DNA of 64,000 nt, taken from positions 1 through 64,000 of the forward strand of contig JASAMV010001589.1 in NCBI GenBank assembly GCA_030248065.1, read 5' to 3'. The position numbers and the translations under genes were made by a program. The notes beneath the pieces are model-generated. The model made no database searches and was not told the DNA's origin. It saw nothing but the letters and a program-made list of their open reading frames with translations. The DNA is from Rhynchonema sp. JSB1_4. Lineage: Eukaryota; Nematoda; Chromadorea; Monhysterida; Xyalidae. Below, piece by piece: positions 20,640-40,293 of this stretch. The stretch's first letter is position 1, and the number at the start of each line of letters is the position of its first letter.

Positions 20640-23240
20640 TTTGATAGTCTTGGATCGAAATTCCAGGTAGAACTTGCTGACGGTGACAGTTTCACGTGAT
20701 TTTAGCCATTGCTGTTGTTCGTTTGATCGCGAAATTGCCTGAAATCATCATATGAAAAAAATCAGGATTTGGGAAATGCCGAAAGTTTCACCTTCACGCC
20801 AGATAACATGAGAGAAAATTGTTTCACCATGAATGAAAAACAAGAGTAACATGACCTGCGAACATTACGCAAACCAATACAACGCAATAATACAAAGTTA
20901 TGCAGTAAATGCTGCGGGTAGTAAAAGTGAGAAGAGAATGTACGCAATGTATATAAATGATGACAGACAAAAATTGTAAATAAATTCATAACGTGACGGG
21001 GCATGCGCGCTGATAGCGGTGCATGTGTGTTGTGTTACATGCAAATAATTGATACCCTGGTGCTTCACTTGATCTTGTGTTTTGTCAGACATTTGGTCAG
21101 TCAATGTCAAGCAAAGTGCTGGTGGTCAAGGAATGAAAGGCTCGTGGGCAAAAATGTTGGAATAAGAGCAAATTCACAACATGTGACCCAAATCTTGGAA
21201 TTTTTTGGTCTTGTGACACTAATACTTGACAATTGTCTGAGCAAGCAATACCGGTATACATACTGTAAGTCGCGTACAAGTGTATACAATACAGTCAGTC
21301 CGTAAACCGTGTAAATAGAAAACTGTGAGACTAGAGCGTAAGTTAGAAGACAAGTGTCGAACACACTTTTCCACAGTTGTGAATAAATTGCAATAATGGA
21401 TCATTGAAACAGGCTTTTCGAAAAAAGTCGGTTTTTTGTCCCAGGTTTGTTATTTGGACTTTAGAAATACAAACAGAAACTTTTCAGTCAATACCATACG
21501 AAGGTGATACATCACTACACATGCGCATGCGTGCGTGTTGTATTATTCAATCGCTTTGATATTATTTACAAATATAGTATTGTACATACAACTGACTTAG
21601 GGACACCTTTTACCCGCACCAGACTAAAACAAACCATACACGTTGAAAAAGAGTGCAGTCTCTAAAAAGACCCCTGTGTGTGCGGTAAAGTATCCATACA
21701 GGCGGTAGTAAAATTCCACTTTTAACCCTCTGCGGCACTAAGGTATTCGCTTTGCCCTTTTACCGCTGACAAATTTTACATACCTGTGCACAGAGACCAA
21801 CTTTGGAAACCACACCAAACGGCAGAAATAAAAAGTCACTCGTTTTCTGCGGTGACATAAAAAGGTGCCTTTGTCGGCATATGACAAGCGATCGCGCAAG
21901 CCTCAAATCAGAGTTTATTGCACTGTAGGTGGGTGTGGGTAATGCCAATGCACAGGGCATGGAGTAAAATTTGAGGTTACACTTGCGCGGCAGAGCCGAC
22001 ATTACCGACAAATTTGACAGATTTTCTCATTTTGTTTCCTGCACAGTCCGACATCATTATTTTTCTGTTGGAAAAAATACACAGGTCGCTCTCTACGAAC
22101 TCGTTTTATGCCAAATTACACACCTGACACAGGCTCGGGAAAATAACACATCCAATAACTTGGTAAAAGCCGTAGGAAAACAAAGACAATAGTGGTGTTC
22201 GTTACAGCGGTGTTAGTTATACTCACATCAACAAAATTTTTATGAAATCCAACAATATCTGTGGCGAAAAATCTGAATTTACATTCAATAAAATTAAATT
22301 CCTGGGTGGCATTGATCGCATTATCGAAAAATAACAAAAAATGTCAAAAACAATCAAATTCAAGATTTGGCGAAAAATTATTGCATGTCATTTCGCGATG
22401 TCAGTCGCTCGAAACATGGATGTTCAACAAAAATCCCATGGGCTTTTGTTGCATGATATGGGCGGGTAAAAAGGGCGTGGTATATAGAAGCTTGTGTGAA
22501 AGAAGTCATGGCGATTTATTATTTCTAGTCCTGAGACTTTGACCGAGCAATAACATAAATCATGTAACTGATGCCTTCCTTCTCACATAAAAAAAATGAT
22601 ACTACCTATATAAATACCAACGTCTAGTTGGGTATATATACATAGCTTGACATGAGAAATGATTCAGAGCCGGAAAGGAAAAGTAAACATTCGTCACCCA
22701 CCCCGCAGGTGAGTGAAAAAAGAGTACAAAAAGCAGAGAGACTGAAAAGTGTGGGCATAAGCTGAACAGTACATTTTGGCAAAGCTACAGGGCATATTTT
22801 ATTTTATAGAACTCAAGACATCAAGCATTACTCCCTATCAAGCAGATCATACACTGAAACAGAAAAAACGTCCTATTGCACAATTCAACAAAATACTCAA
22901 AACAGGCAGTTTTCACAATATTTTCAAACGTTCAGTAAAACGCTCATAAAATGGGTCAGAAAAAGTGACAGAAGCCTGACAACGCAACAGCATTATCATT
23001 ATCACTTTGTTTCATTTCGCCCCATGTGATGACAACAATACGTTTTCTTATCAACTGCGCGGGCCTGTATACTTACCTGTTGTTGTAAAATCAACTTTAG
23101 CTACTGAAGGCTTGCTTGTACAAGGAAACAAACAAAACTGGTGCCTGTATGTCCAGCGGCGCTGTTTATGTCTACGTATATACATACAAAGAAGGAAGTT
23201 TTGATGGGTTATTTCGACAGTAGTTTTCATCATCTTGGGT
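20640..23240. other. Intergenic, nothing recognised
   Basis: About 2.6 kb between the syndecan-like gene and the channel gene. Short frames on both strands lack domains, signal peptides and splice continuity. AT-rich; no transposon termini recognised. Confidence 0.45.
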
Positions 23241-23246
23241 AACAAG

Positions 23247-25013
23247 CTACCTCTCACCTGCCGTGATCTTCCTGTGGTCATTCAGTAATGCGGCTAATGT
23301 TTCATTTGGCATACGATTACTGTCCAACAACAAGCTCGATTTCAAGTACTCGTAATCCGACATTTGATCGGTGTAGTCCGCCGAGAACGCCACATACACG
23401 TAAATTGCAATGAACGCAAAATAACAAGCAGGATACGCTATTCGAGCACTGCGATCCCAGAATTTCGGGTCGTGAATTTTCGCACTGATTCCCTTGCTTG
23501 CTGATGGGACTTTCGCACGATGAGTTTCCTTCGCGCGCTGTCCCAATGCGTTCACGACTGAAAATTCGGCCAAAGCAGCAATCGCGAATAATTGACAGAC
23601 GAGATTCCACAGGTCGACCGCTGTCAAATAGGTGATGTCGGTGGGTAGAATCTTACGCAGTGACTGGAATATATACACGAGAGTGAAACATCAGTTGGAT
23701 GTCACGTCTCATTCGGGCCGGCACCTGTTCTGACATGAAACATCATGGTGTATCCATGACACGGCAAGCCCCATTTATGTTTCCACTTTTCCTCGTTGTT
23801 ATTATCATGCCCATTGATGACTTTGTAATGATCTAGCGCCTTTTATGTATAACAGAATGAAACCTCACCCAACCAATGTCATTAATGTCAATATAGCCGT
23901 GATGCCAATTGTGACCCTGGCTGGAGTACACTCATGATCGATGAAGAATGAGATGTACGCGACCATGACCATCGAAAATGAGGGGCCATACACATTCATC
24001 ATAAAGTACGTCAGACCTCGATGGAAATGGATGTCGATCACTAGGCACGAGATTTTGTGCTTGGCTGAAACATCAGGCATATTTGGACACTGCGCTTTTG
24101 CACAAGCAGTGATGTTTTACGCGCGCATGCAATCAGCTCGAGACACGTGGCTATTTGGTGCATTGGCACTGAGGATGACCTGATGCACCGCATGTGAAAA
24201 CAAGTCGAAATAATTTACCAAGACCAGGAACAGGTATCCTCATTATGTAATTTTAGCAAATCCTCCGTTTTCGTGACAAGAGAGTTTCTCTTCCTTGCTG
24301 CAAACTTGCCGACGACTCACAATCACAAACAAGACGCAGCTGGATGAACCTTTGTCGCTGTTACATCTGCGTGCTCCAAGATGGTCGGTGGTGAAATGAC
24401 TGAGGCCGTAGTTTGGGTGCAGCTCCAACGCTGGAACTTCGCTTGTTTGCAGCCATTCGATTTTCCCATAATCTGCATTATGAAAATTTTGAAGACTGGT
24501 TTAAGCAAAAGCATTAGGTTCACCCACATTTGAACAAGAATACTCGACATTGATATCTATCGAACGGAAACGAGCGCAGATTCAGTGTACAATCGATTCC
24601 GTGCTTGACCCTGGAAGGAAAGACTGTAAAAATGCTGAAAGAATAAAAAAATTCCGAATTTACCCCTGGCTAATTGTCGCCACTCCATTTTTGTCTCGCT
24701 GATACCAAGAGAACGTCGGGGACAGGATTTGATCCACGTTCTTCAATTTGTCGTTCGCAACAATCACGTGGTGAATATCAAGCTCGTAGTGTAGAAACTG
24801 ATTCACATCTGGGTTCATGATGTGAATTGTGCGATTTTTCAGTTTCGAGATGTAATACATAGTACATTGACTGCATCGCTATCGGCAGTACCTGCAACCA
24901 GTAAAAATGCACTACGACTGCCTGTATCTTTCGCGAATTCCCAAAAAGGCTTACGTTGTCCTCGAAACTCGGATTCTTGATGTTCAGTATCATGACTCGT
25001 AACTGAACCATAT
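23247..25013 (-). CDS. Cys-loop ligand-gated channel subunit, anion-type pore
   Basis: Multi-exon minus-strand gene. Supported exons: about 24955-25013 (VQLRVMILNIKNPSFEDN, beta-strand region), about 24665-24880 (ligand-domain segment, first boundary unsure), 24528-24610, 24350-24472, 23874-24064 and 23247-23663. The Cys-loop is exact: CTLNLRSFPFDRYQC, two cysteines 13 residues apart with FPFD. Exon 23874-24064 carries M1 and M2; M2 reads PARVTIGITAILTLMTL, and the PAR motif marks anion-selective (GABA/glycine/GluCl-type) pores. Exon 23247-23663 carries M3 (ITYLTAVDLWNLVCQLFAIA), a short loop and M4 after WDRSARIAYP. The usual Trp-x-Pro-Asp before the Cys-loop is replaced by LSPTFSW. The N-terminal exon with the signal peptide is not found. 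Acceptor of the M1 exon is TGATGTTTCAG, containing the repeated decamer described below. Confidence 0.8.
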
Positions 25014-25029
25014 CTGAAATGACAAACTT

Positions 25030-28000
25030 TTGAGCTTGCCCTTTGACAAACTTTGAGGCAGAAATTTTGGGTTGCAGTTAGAGTATGTTTTCATTGGCTG
25101 ACTTTCATCACATTATAGCAGTCACGCCACGCCAGCCTTACGCCAGCGGTGACCCTTCTAAAGTCTGAGGCATTCCGACGCACCACATTCAAACGGATGC
25201 GAGCATGATGTTTACCTTCAGTATGGGTTGACAAACGGAAGAAAAAACACATACATACAGTAGGTCTAGTTATACAACAGGGCGACATCACTGTAGCTTG
25301 ACATCTTGTGTCTATGCTGCTACGATGAAGGTAATCAACAATGCAGGCCGGGTGCAAGTATTGATACGTACATATTGTATATCAAACCAAAATTCAACAA
25401 TGGGAACAACCCCAACCGATGGCTTTGGACAAATCGTCCTGTCGGAGATGAGTTGGTGACGTTTGGGCACTGGTTTGTACGATGATGCACGCTAATAACA
25501 CCGAAACAAAAAATTCAGTATGACTAGTCATTTAACCTACTTTTATTTTTAATTTCGAGGTTTTTTACATTACGTTGACAATATTTTGTTCTTGATGTGC
25601 GTACATTTTAGAAACAAAATAACCGATGAACCTTGTATCAGAACCAGATGTGAAGGTTTTTTCCGGTACATTGACGCCCATACCTAAATTCAATTGGCCT
25701 TTTTATTGCTTGATCTGTCATGTTGACCACCGAGGGAGCAATCTCACGCTTCTTTTGTCAATTTTCGTGACTTCATTTCACATTAATTTCATGGATCGTT
25801 TTGCGGTTCTAAATTGTGCTCAACGCAGTTGAATCCTCGGTCATGGCTGAGCGCTCCATGTATTTTTTGCAAACAATTTACCTCAATAAATGCCTCGTTT
25901 ACCGTTATGTTTCCATAATTATAATTCTGAAGGCAGTCCCAGTCCCCATGGTTACTACGTGGTGCTGAGCAAGAGCAGGACAACGTAATCGACTTTGGCC
26001 AAGTCTGCTCTCTACTCGCAAAGCACACAGGGGTGTTTTGGACATGCTTTTCATGTTGCGGTTATGTTAGACTTGCTGTGCAGTGACGAAAATCGGAGAT
26101 GCGCAAACTCAATTGGCACAAGTTACGTTTCCGTCAAAAATTTCATATTCGGAACATGCTCGAAAGGGTGGACCCGCCGCCAAGGAAGCTGCTTCAGTCA
26201 AGTGCTGCGGTGTGGAGCTCAGAAGAGAAACCAACCAGTTGAAAAGAATTATAATCGCATGTTCTGTGAAGGTATGTGTCTTTCTTTAAACTGTACCTTG
26301 ATTGAATATTTTATAAAGAGCGATGCGCTTTCTTGTTGGCACAAGAGACCTGGCGCTGTGAGGTGCTTGCTGACTGAGGTCACAAATTACTGAATGTGAA
26401 ACTTTTTTGGTACATTTTTTAATGAAAATTAGCAATTTTTGGGGGACAGCGAACGTACATTATGCTGATTTTCACAAAAAGGAAACCCGCTTCTTCAACT
26501 GTCACGCGTTTTTATGAACATATATTTGCGCTATTTGTTGCGAACACAAGTTATTTCACTCATTGTGCGCATATATGGGTGTCACACAATTGCAGTCGAT
26601 TTACACACAAGGTGCGGGCATTCTTGCCAGCAGCGATGGAAAAATTGTTTGAAAAAGCAGGTTTCTCGTTGTCTGCAATCGTTCTATGTACCTGCCTTTG
26701 GCTGACTTTGGTACATCTTTGAGCGCGCACTTTAGAAAGCGTTTTGTCCCCGCCATCTTGTTCCGAGCCCCACAGTTTCGTCAGAGTGACGCAAGCCATC
26801 GTCGCGCATAAACCACCAGAAATGCAAACTCCAAACCGGTTTATCGACTCGGCACCGTCGTCGTAAGCAACAGCTGTGTTCCGAGTCTCTGCTTTTGTCT
26901 GGGTTCTGCTGGACTCTTGGCTCTCTCTTCTTATTTACACAGAAAACTTTTTCGGCGCTTTTTGCCATGGCTCTTTGCTCATTCCCTTGCTAACACGTGT
27001 TGCGGAAACGTTACTGTTTGTGCAGCATACATTATTGAAGTTTTTTTCAACCACGTCTGAGCAAAAATTCTTGTCAAAGTATTTCTTTGTTCATTTGAGG
27101 TTGCCAACAGAGATTTGTTTCGCCAGTTTGATGTTGTGAATGCTGACTCACAAGTTTTTAAGCCACACCTTTTTTCGAAAAAGATGTTTTGGAATTCAAA
27201 CTGCTTCCATATTTTGAACTAGTGGTTGTCAAGGTGACAATTCATCGGAGGAAAACCTGATTAATATTTACCTTTTTGTACAGCACGTTCGTAGTACGTT
27301 TTGCCTCGGATAGAAAAATGATGCAAAGATTATGCCACAGGATCGGTCATAATTTTATTATGCGTTTCTGGGCTGAGAAGTGAAATATTGCTGTCCTCTC
27401 TATTAAGTATCTCAGCAGTTTTTTTCTCTTTTCATGTTTGATTACGAAGCTGCAAGAAACCCGATATCGCATGCGCAAGCAATGGCAAATTTTGTTGGCA
27501 ACCAATTTGGTATGCAAACCGCTTGTGTATTTCGTTATTATTGAGGCTCAGATGCGCTCGAAGAAGGAATAAAAAACACTCTTTTCGTCGTGGCTTGCTG
27601 TAGCGCGTTTCCTGAAAAATTGGCCGCTCGTGTTTTCACACGATATACCATTTTGACCACAGTTTGTTTCGCAGCTTGGGTACAAAAAGACATGCCCAGA
27701 CAGATTGCCATGAAGCTGTATCGTCTTGATAAACAGTACCAAACAACATTGGGTGTGACATTAGTGCCCCTCCCAAGGGAGGCGTTAAACAAGTCAAAAT
27801 ATACAGAGTCTGGCTTTCGAGTCTGATAGTAGCGCACAAGTCTGACGCAGCTGATTTCGCAAAACGAAAAGCGTTACCACTACAACGTTTACTCAATGAA
27901 TTTTATTGAATGTTGGTGTTGCTTGTTCACTGACTGAGAAAAAACGTCACTGAAGTCTCAACCCACGGAGAAACCCTAAAATGGGCACGACTAGGTATTG

Positions 28001-28600
28001 GCAATCTTTGCACAATACTTTATAAACGAACCGCGTTGCGATCCGTAAAGCGCATTATGCGTGCACTGGCTGCAAAGCACGTGACCGCGAAGCCAGTGCA
28101 CGCATCATGCGCTTTACGGATCAGCAATGACGTTGTAAAAAACAGAGTATATGTAAAGAGTCTTTGCCAACGTGATTTCAGTTGAGTTCAATTTTTGAGC
28201 CACCTTTAAAGCGGGGGTCCAGGCAGTGAGGTCACTGCGCCAAACTTGTTCAACTTTTCACAGGTTGTAGTCGACATTAATCTCAACACAATTCAATTTT
28301 CAGAACTTTAATTGAAGCAGTATCGGCCGAGAACAGCGTCGTCAAAGGTACCAACTCGGGAACAAAATAAATTTCGGACCAGCTGCCCAAAAACGACATT
28401 TATAGCTTGTGAAAATACCACCAACCTACCGTTTTGTGAGAACTGCACTGGATAGAAAAATAGTTTCACAGTAGCCAACTCAGTGCCAACTCACCATCAG
28501 AAGATAAGCGCACCAACATTTGGGGAACAAAACGCTTGATGACCACGCTGGTTTGGGCTGTGCTACCGTAACCCAGCGAATAAAAAGAGATTGCTGCCTT
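25030..28600. other. Intergenic, one strong hairpin
   Basis: About 3.5 kb without a supported gene. Frames at 25789-26028 (minus) and 25995-26393 (plus, with CSKGWTRRQGSCF that loosely recalls a C-type lectin start) lack further support. A hairpin lies at 28040-28122. The N-terminal exons of the channel gene may lie in the first part. Confidence 0.4.
28040..28122. repeat. Near-perfect hairpin, 32-base arms
   Basis: GATCCGTAAAGCGCATTATG and the following 12 bases pair with 28091-28122 with one mismatch around a loop of 19 bases. It may be a tiny foldback element or a small-RNA precursor; no terminal duplication stands out. Confidence 0.7.
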
Positions 28601-28917
28601 ATCTTTACACGTTATGAATGTCGTTTTTGGGCAGCTGGTCCGGAATATTTTATACTCCTGTGTTGGTACCTTTGACGATATCGTTCTCGGTCGATACTGA
28701 GGCTACCGATTTCATATCAACTGCATTATATTCACATGAATTGCGACACACGGATCTGCATTTTTCAGCAAGTTTCGTGACCGGACCTTACTGCCTGGAC
28801 TCCCGCTTTAAATATTCAGATTTTTTATTGTCATTTTCTACGCTCAGAAATTTGATGAACGGTTTCACTGAACCAAAGCCGTGGGTGAAACATCATCATG
28901 CTGCTTGCAGATTTCTA

Positions 28918-35701
<6,784 letters not shown>

Positions 35702-36234
35702 TCGTTGTAATTTGGATTTGATTTCGTGCTTTAAAAGAAAATTCTCCTTGTACAAATTCAGATGGATTCAGATTTTTTCAAACTTGCAATGTGTTCCGAT
35801 CTTTACATGAATTGTGCAGGAACCCTCTGTGACAATAAATTCAAGCTTGACGTCGCTATGGTTGTGTGTCACCCTTTGAAGCTTCTGCTGTGATCCTGTG
35901 GACCTCTCGTGTGCTATAATCATTCAAATATAGGCAATATGACTCTGAGAATAAAAATGCTCTCCACCTTTATCGAATTGTATTTCTTCAGTCAAAATTA
36001 CCAGTCAAAGCAAATTAATTCATTGATTAATCTTGGTGTACTTTTAACCACAAGAAAATTATGCCAACGAAAAAACACGTCACGCTTTCTGGGGGGATTA
36101 CATCGCGACATGATTTATTCCAAGTTCGCAAATCACATTCAATTTCATTCATCATTATTTTCTCAACGCATCATCGATCAACCATCCATCAATCAACCAC
36201 CGATCGATCGATTCCCAATCATCAGCCTTCCAGA

Positions 36235-39200
36235 ATGGCGCACACATCGCGCAAAGAGCGACATCGAGATCGCCAACCGGCAAGAATCAAAATCACCACG
36301 CCCTGGATTACGGTATGTTTTGCCGCGACGCCAAGAAAATGGAGCCGCTTTCTTAGTAATTTTTCAATTTTCTCTCAATAATGCTCCCAATGTCATCCAA
36401 ATCGTTGTTACAGATCCGCATTCGTCTCATGTTTGCGTTTGTGGGCGTTGGCGTCTGTCTGGCCTGTTTGGGCCTGTTGTGGACTGTCAGCGCACCGCGA
36501 CAACCCCAAAAGGCCACAACAAACACCGATTTTGACAAAAACATTCAACGTGCCGTTTCATTTTAGTCCTTCATTTTGTTAAAGTATTTTCAACTTGTGA
36601 TGTTTCAGAGCAAGAAGAAGGCCAACAACAACAACCACCTGCCCCGATTCCTGACGAACGCCCGGCCACACCTGCCCCGATTCGGCAGTCAAGTACGTTG
36701 TTGTCGTACATGCCTGCATCGGTGAAGACTGTGCTCCGATGGATGCTGCTACCCGACGATCCTGAAGCCGCACCTGAAAAAGGCATCTATCTGCTGCTGC
36801 TGTGATATGTACCTTTCTTCATTTTTTATGAAACAAATATTCGTTAACTGAATCCAGATTCGATTCCACCGCGTGTAGACACTCAACAGCAACAGCAGTC
36901 CAAGTCTGAGTCCGATCCCGATCCAACTATCAGTAAGCCTGATAATCAAGGCGGATCGAACACGATGATGGGCTGGCTGCAGTCGGTTGCCCTGTTGTCT
37001 GGACTGTTGATTGGCGCCAGATATCCGCGACAGCTCCTGCAAGGTGTGTTGGGGGAGCCGGTATTTATAAACATGACTGGACGCATGGGCATCTGATGCG
37101 TTCGCACTGACGATTACATCTGACAAGACCGCATGCGGTAGCAGGACGAAGAAAGACGACCACAAACTACTTTGCTGTGTCATTATTAGTACATCCGATG
37201 GGCATGATAACAATGGTGCCAGACACTGTTCCATGAATTTTTCTGATTATGCACATGCTTTCGCAAACTGTCAAAGTAAAAATCCAACCATCGTTTTCCA
37301 GTTGCACAGTTGATGGGTGTCCTGATTGTGCACGTGTGGCGTTTGCTGCAGAAAGGACATGAAGCGTTGGGCAGCAGACAGAAGGGACCCATCGAATCTG
37401 ACCCCGTTGACAACAACAAACCAGCAACATCGACCAAACAGGCCATCACACCAGCCGGAGAGTGAGTTTTTAGGCAAAAATTTTTAAATATAATAAATCG
37501 AAAGAGAAAATCGTTATTTTTTCCTCAGCAACACCCCCGATGTGTCGAAATCGGTATCGGCGCACTCACACCTCCATGACCTGGAGCTGGAGCCGATCCG
37601 TCAACTGGCTGGGGAAGGTGCGCTGCACATTTGAGTGATTCTCTCTTGTACACACTTGCAGTACCACGTGCATTTAGTGGATATTACGCAACTTTGTAAC
37701 TTGGTTTGGGGCGTTTTTCATTTTTGAAGACAATATAGAAATTTGTGAAATGAAAAGTGTCACTAAACTCATTCTCTTTGGACAACTGTGATCACAAATT
37801 CTCTCCCACACACTCTGCTTAGGCTGCTGCTGCTGCGCATACTGATTGTGGTTTGTGAAACCCGTGCAAAATAAAAGAGTATACAGTGCTCGTTCGAAAT
37901 ATCGGCTTCATTTCTACATTTTTGTTCCTGTGCACTTCAGAACATCATCGATTCTTGCCTCCGACGAGTCCGACGCGAAAACTGACGTACGGCGAAGACT
38001 GGGAGTTGCATCAGCTACATGAAACATCAACGGCAGCACACGCTGTGCGATCGTTACCAAACGTGCTCACTGATGGTTGGTGTAGTTGCATCGTTCTCGT
38101 TGTTGTTCATTTACGTTGGAATATTCGAATATTTCGTCCCCAGCCTTGTAGGCCGAGCCTCAGGCTAACCGTCGAAACAAATGAAAGGCTCAGCGACGAG
38201 CTTGTATACCACCCATCTTACTTTGGGCTGTGATGGATGGGCAACTTTGTCCGTCACCTTTGTCATAACGTTCAGGGAAAGAATATCTAAAATGTTTAGA
38301 TCTGCCCTTCTTGCAGAGGACACGCTTGAAACATCACACACGCCCACCGAATCTGAGTTCAAGTATCGCTGGACTCCGAAAGAATGCAGTGACGAAGGAG
38401 TGAATGGTCAGGTGGCGCAGGCGACCAAATCCGACCCGAAAATTGACCAACAACAAGGTTGCAATCTTTATTTTAACTTCTTGTTTGAACATTATCATTT
38501 TATTTCGCAGATTTCACGATACCATCGAGTCGCAAAAAACTGGCCGAATTCAAATTCGACTGGAAACCGAAAAAGAGCATGGAAATCGACACGCCAGCGG
38601 CTCAGGTGGCCGAATCGCAGCAGTCCGTCAACAAGGGTTAGCGATCTTTTGAGGACTTTTGTTTGGTTTTCTGAACAATTTTTGTGCGTCAGATTCATAC
38701 TCCGACCCCGTGCGCAGCGCTAGCCCGGAATTCAAGAAACCTGAAAGTGATTTGTCCAAATTTCGATTCGACTGGACGCCGGAACGAGTGAAGCGGAAGG
38801 ATCGAGTGGCCAAAGTGACCAGCTCGTTGCACACTATTGATGAAGGTCGACAGATGCACACTACAATAGATTGTTTAGTTTGCTACTCAAAATTAAACAA
38901 AAAAATGTGTCGTTGTCTTTCCTTAGCGGTATCACAAACCGACCAGTCAGAATCCAATCACACTCAACTGTCGACTCCGCCTTCCACACTCGGTGAAACA
39001 TCAGCTGCCTGCAGTGTGGCTGAATGGCCCAAGGTGAGGAAAACATCTCACTAATTATGATTTCATGAACATTGTTTAAAGCAGGGGTCCAAAGTGACCA
39101 AAATGACATGTTTTGGTCATGCCACAACAAAGACGGCATTGTTAATTGAAATAGACTGATCTGGCAAGGGTATTTTAGTTTATTTTTTATTTATTTTATA

Positions 39201-39814
39201 TATATTTTTTATTTATTTTATTTTAGTTGATATTCAATAGTATAGGAAAGCAGACACAGTGTCGTGCATGGTCGCCGGTGCTTGTTATCATGCCCATTGG
39301 TTGTATATGGCATGTCACACAAACAGTGTTCCACTTTGAAACATCACTGCAGTCCATCTGCGAGTCATGTGATCTGCACAATCGTGACCGCTGGGCGACG
39401 GCACTGGACGCGATTAAGTCAACTGAACCTGACGATCAGGATCTCATACAGGTTGGCAGGGACTGAAACATCATCTTAATCCCAAAACATGTTTTTTTGC
39501 AGTTCCGATTCTGCAACCCGCTGGTGGAGGCCGCCTGGTACCAGCATTTCTACAATCAACCACCCGACGATGACAAGATCGCGGCCACCATAACGCAGTG
39601 GTTTGAAACGTTCAATGAGGTGTACATATATTGTGCATACTTTGGGTTATCAGTTCGGTTTGGGTTGCGTTACGTTTCCAAGATTAAAAATTGTGAGATG
39701 TTTCAGATCATTCTCGAGAAACTGCAACAACTGCCAGCCGACAACCCGGCAACCGATTACTGTATTGAATGCAGGGTGCGCGTCGGTGATGAAACGTCGT
39801 TTGGCTGGAAATGA
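36235..39814 (+). CDS. Unrecognised multi-exon membrane protein with F-x-x-x-W-x-P repeats
   Basis: About 14 plus-strand exons: 36235-36312, 36414-~36552, 36609-36692, 36858-37043, 37302-37461, 37529-37617, 37941-38075, 38317-38457, 38511-38636, 38693-38845, 38927-39033, 39327-39451, 39503-39619, 39707-39814. The ATG at 36235 opens a basic start (MAHTSRKERHRDRQ), then a membrane span (MFAFVGVGVCLACLGLLW); a second hydrophobic span is WLQSVALLSGLLIG. A long polar, disordered region follows. Three consecutive exons each carry a related motif: EFKYRWTPKE, EFKFDWKPKK and KFRFDWTPER. The C-terminal 110 residues look folded (FRFCNPLVEAAWYQHFYN, then a Cys-containing CIECRVRV). I recognise no family. 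The chain of exons is well supported by splice sites, but the joins near 36552 and 36692 are uncertain and it could be two genes. Confidence 0.65.
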
Positions 39815-40293
39815 GAGAAAATTATTCGTTCATTCGACTAAACCTGTGATCATTAGAACCATTTTGTTTTGTTCTGTAAGCCGTTTGCTTTGATCCTAAA
39901 AATTTTATTGCAAATTTATGATTTTGAGGCCGATTATCTCCCAATACCTATAAATCGATTATGCTCTGAATCTGAACCAACATAACATTTTTGATCAAGA
40001 CTGTTTGAATGCGAAAGACACAATAAAATATGCACTAGGAAAATGGCTGCAGGTACTACAAATCTCAAACAAGTTGGTCATTATTTACATATGTGCACGA
40101 AATTGTAGTCACTCACTGGGGCAGCGCGACAACTTGTGACAGGAAACACAAAAAAAATTTCACACGGTGATAAAGCAAAACAACATTGCAAAAAGAATAC
40201 TGCTGATAAGCCCGCTCAACAATATCAGCAGCCCACACTTGCCTCATCAGAAATAGACATTTTGAGAAGTCGCTGCGATTTGGTCACTGCAAA

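Noticed and set aside
25995..26393. Plus-strand frame with a CSKGWTRRQGSCF stretch resembling a C-type lectin start
   Set aside because: No EPN/WND-type residues, no following exon and no signal peptide; probably chance.
28618..28917. 100-residue N-terminal extension of malic enzyme from an earlier ATG
   Set aside because: The segment lacks enzyme similarity and a splice acceptor (CTTGCAG) sits just before the ATG at 28918; the later start gives a length closer to the family.
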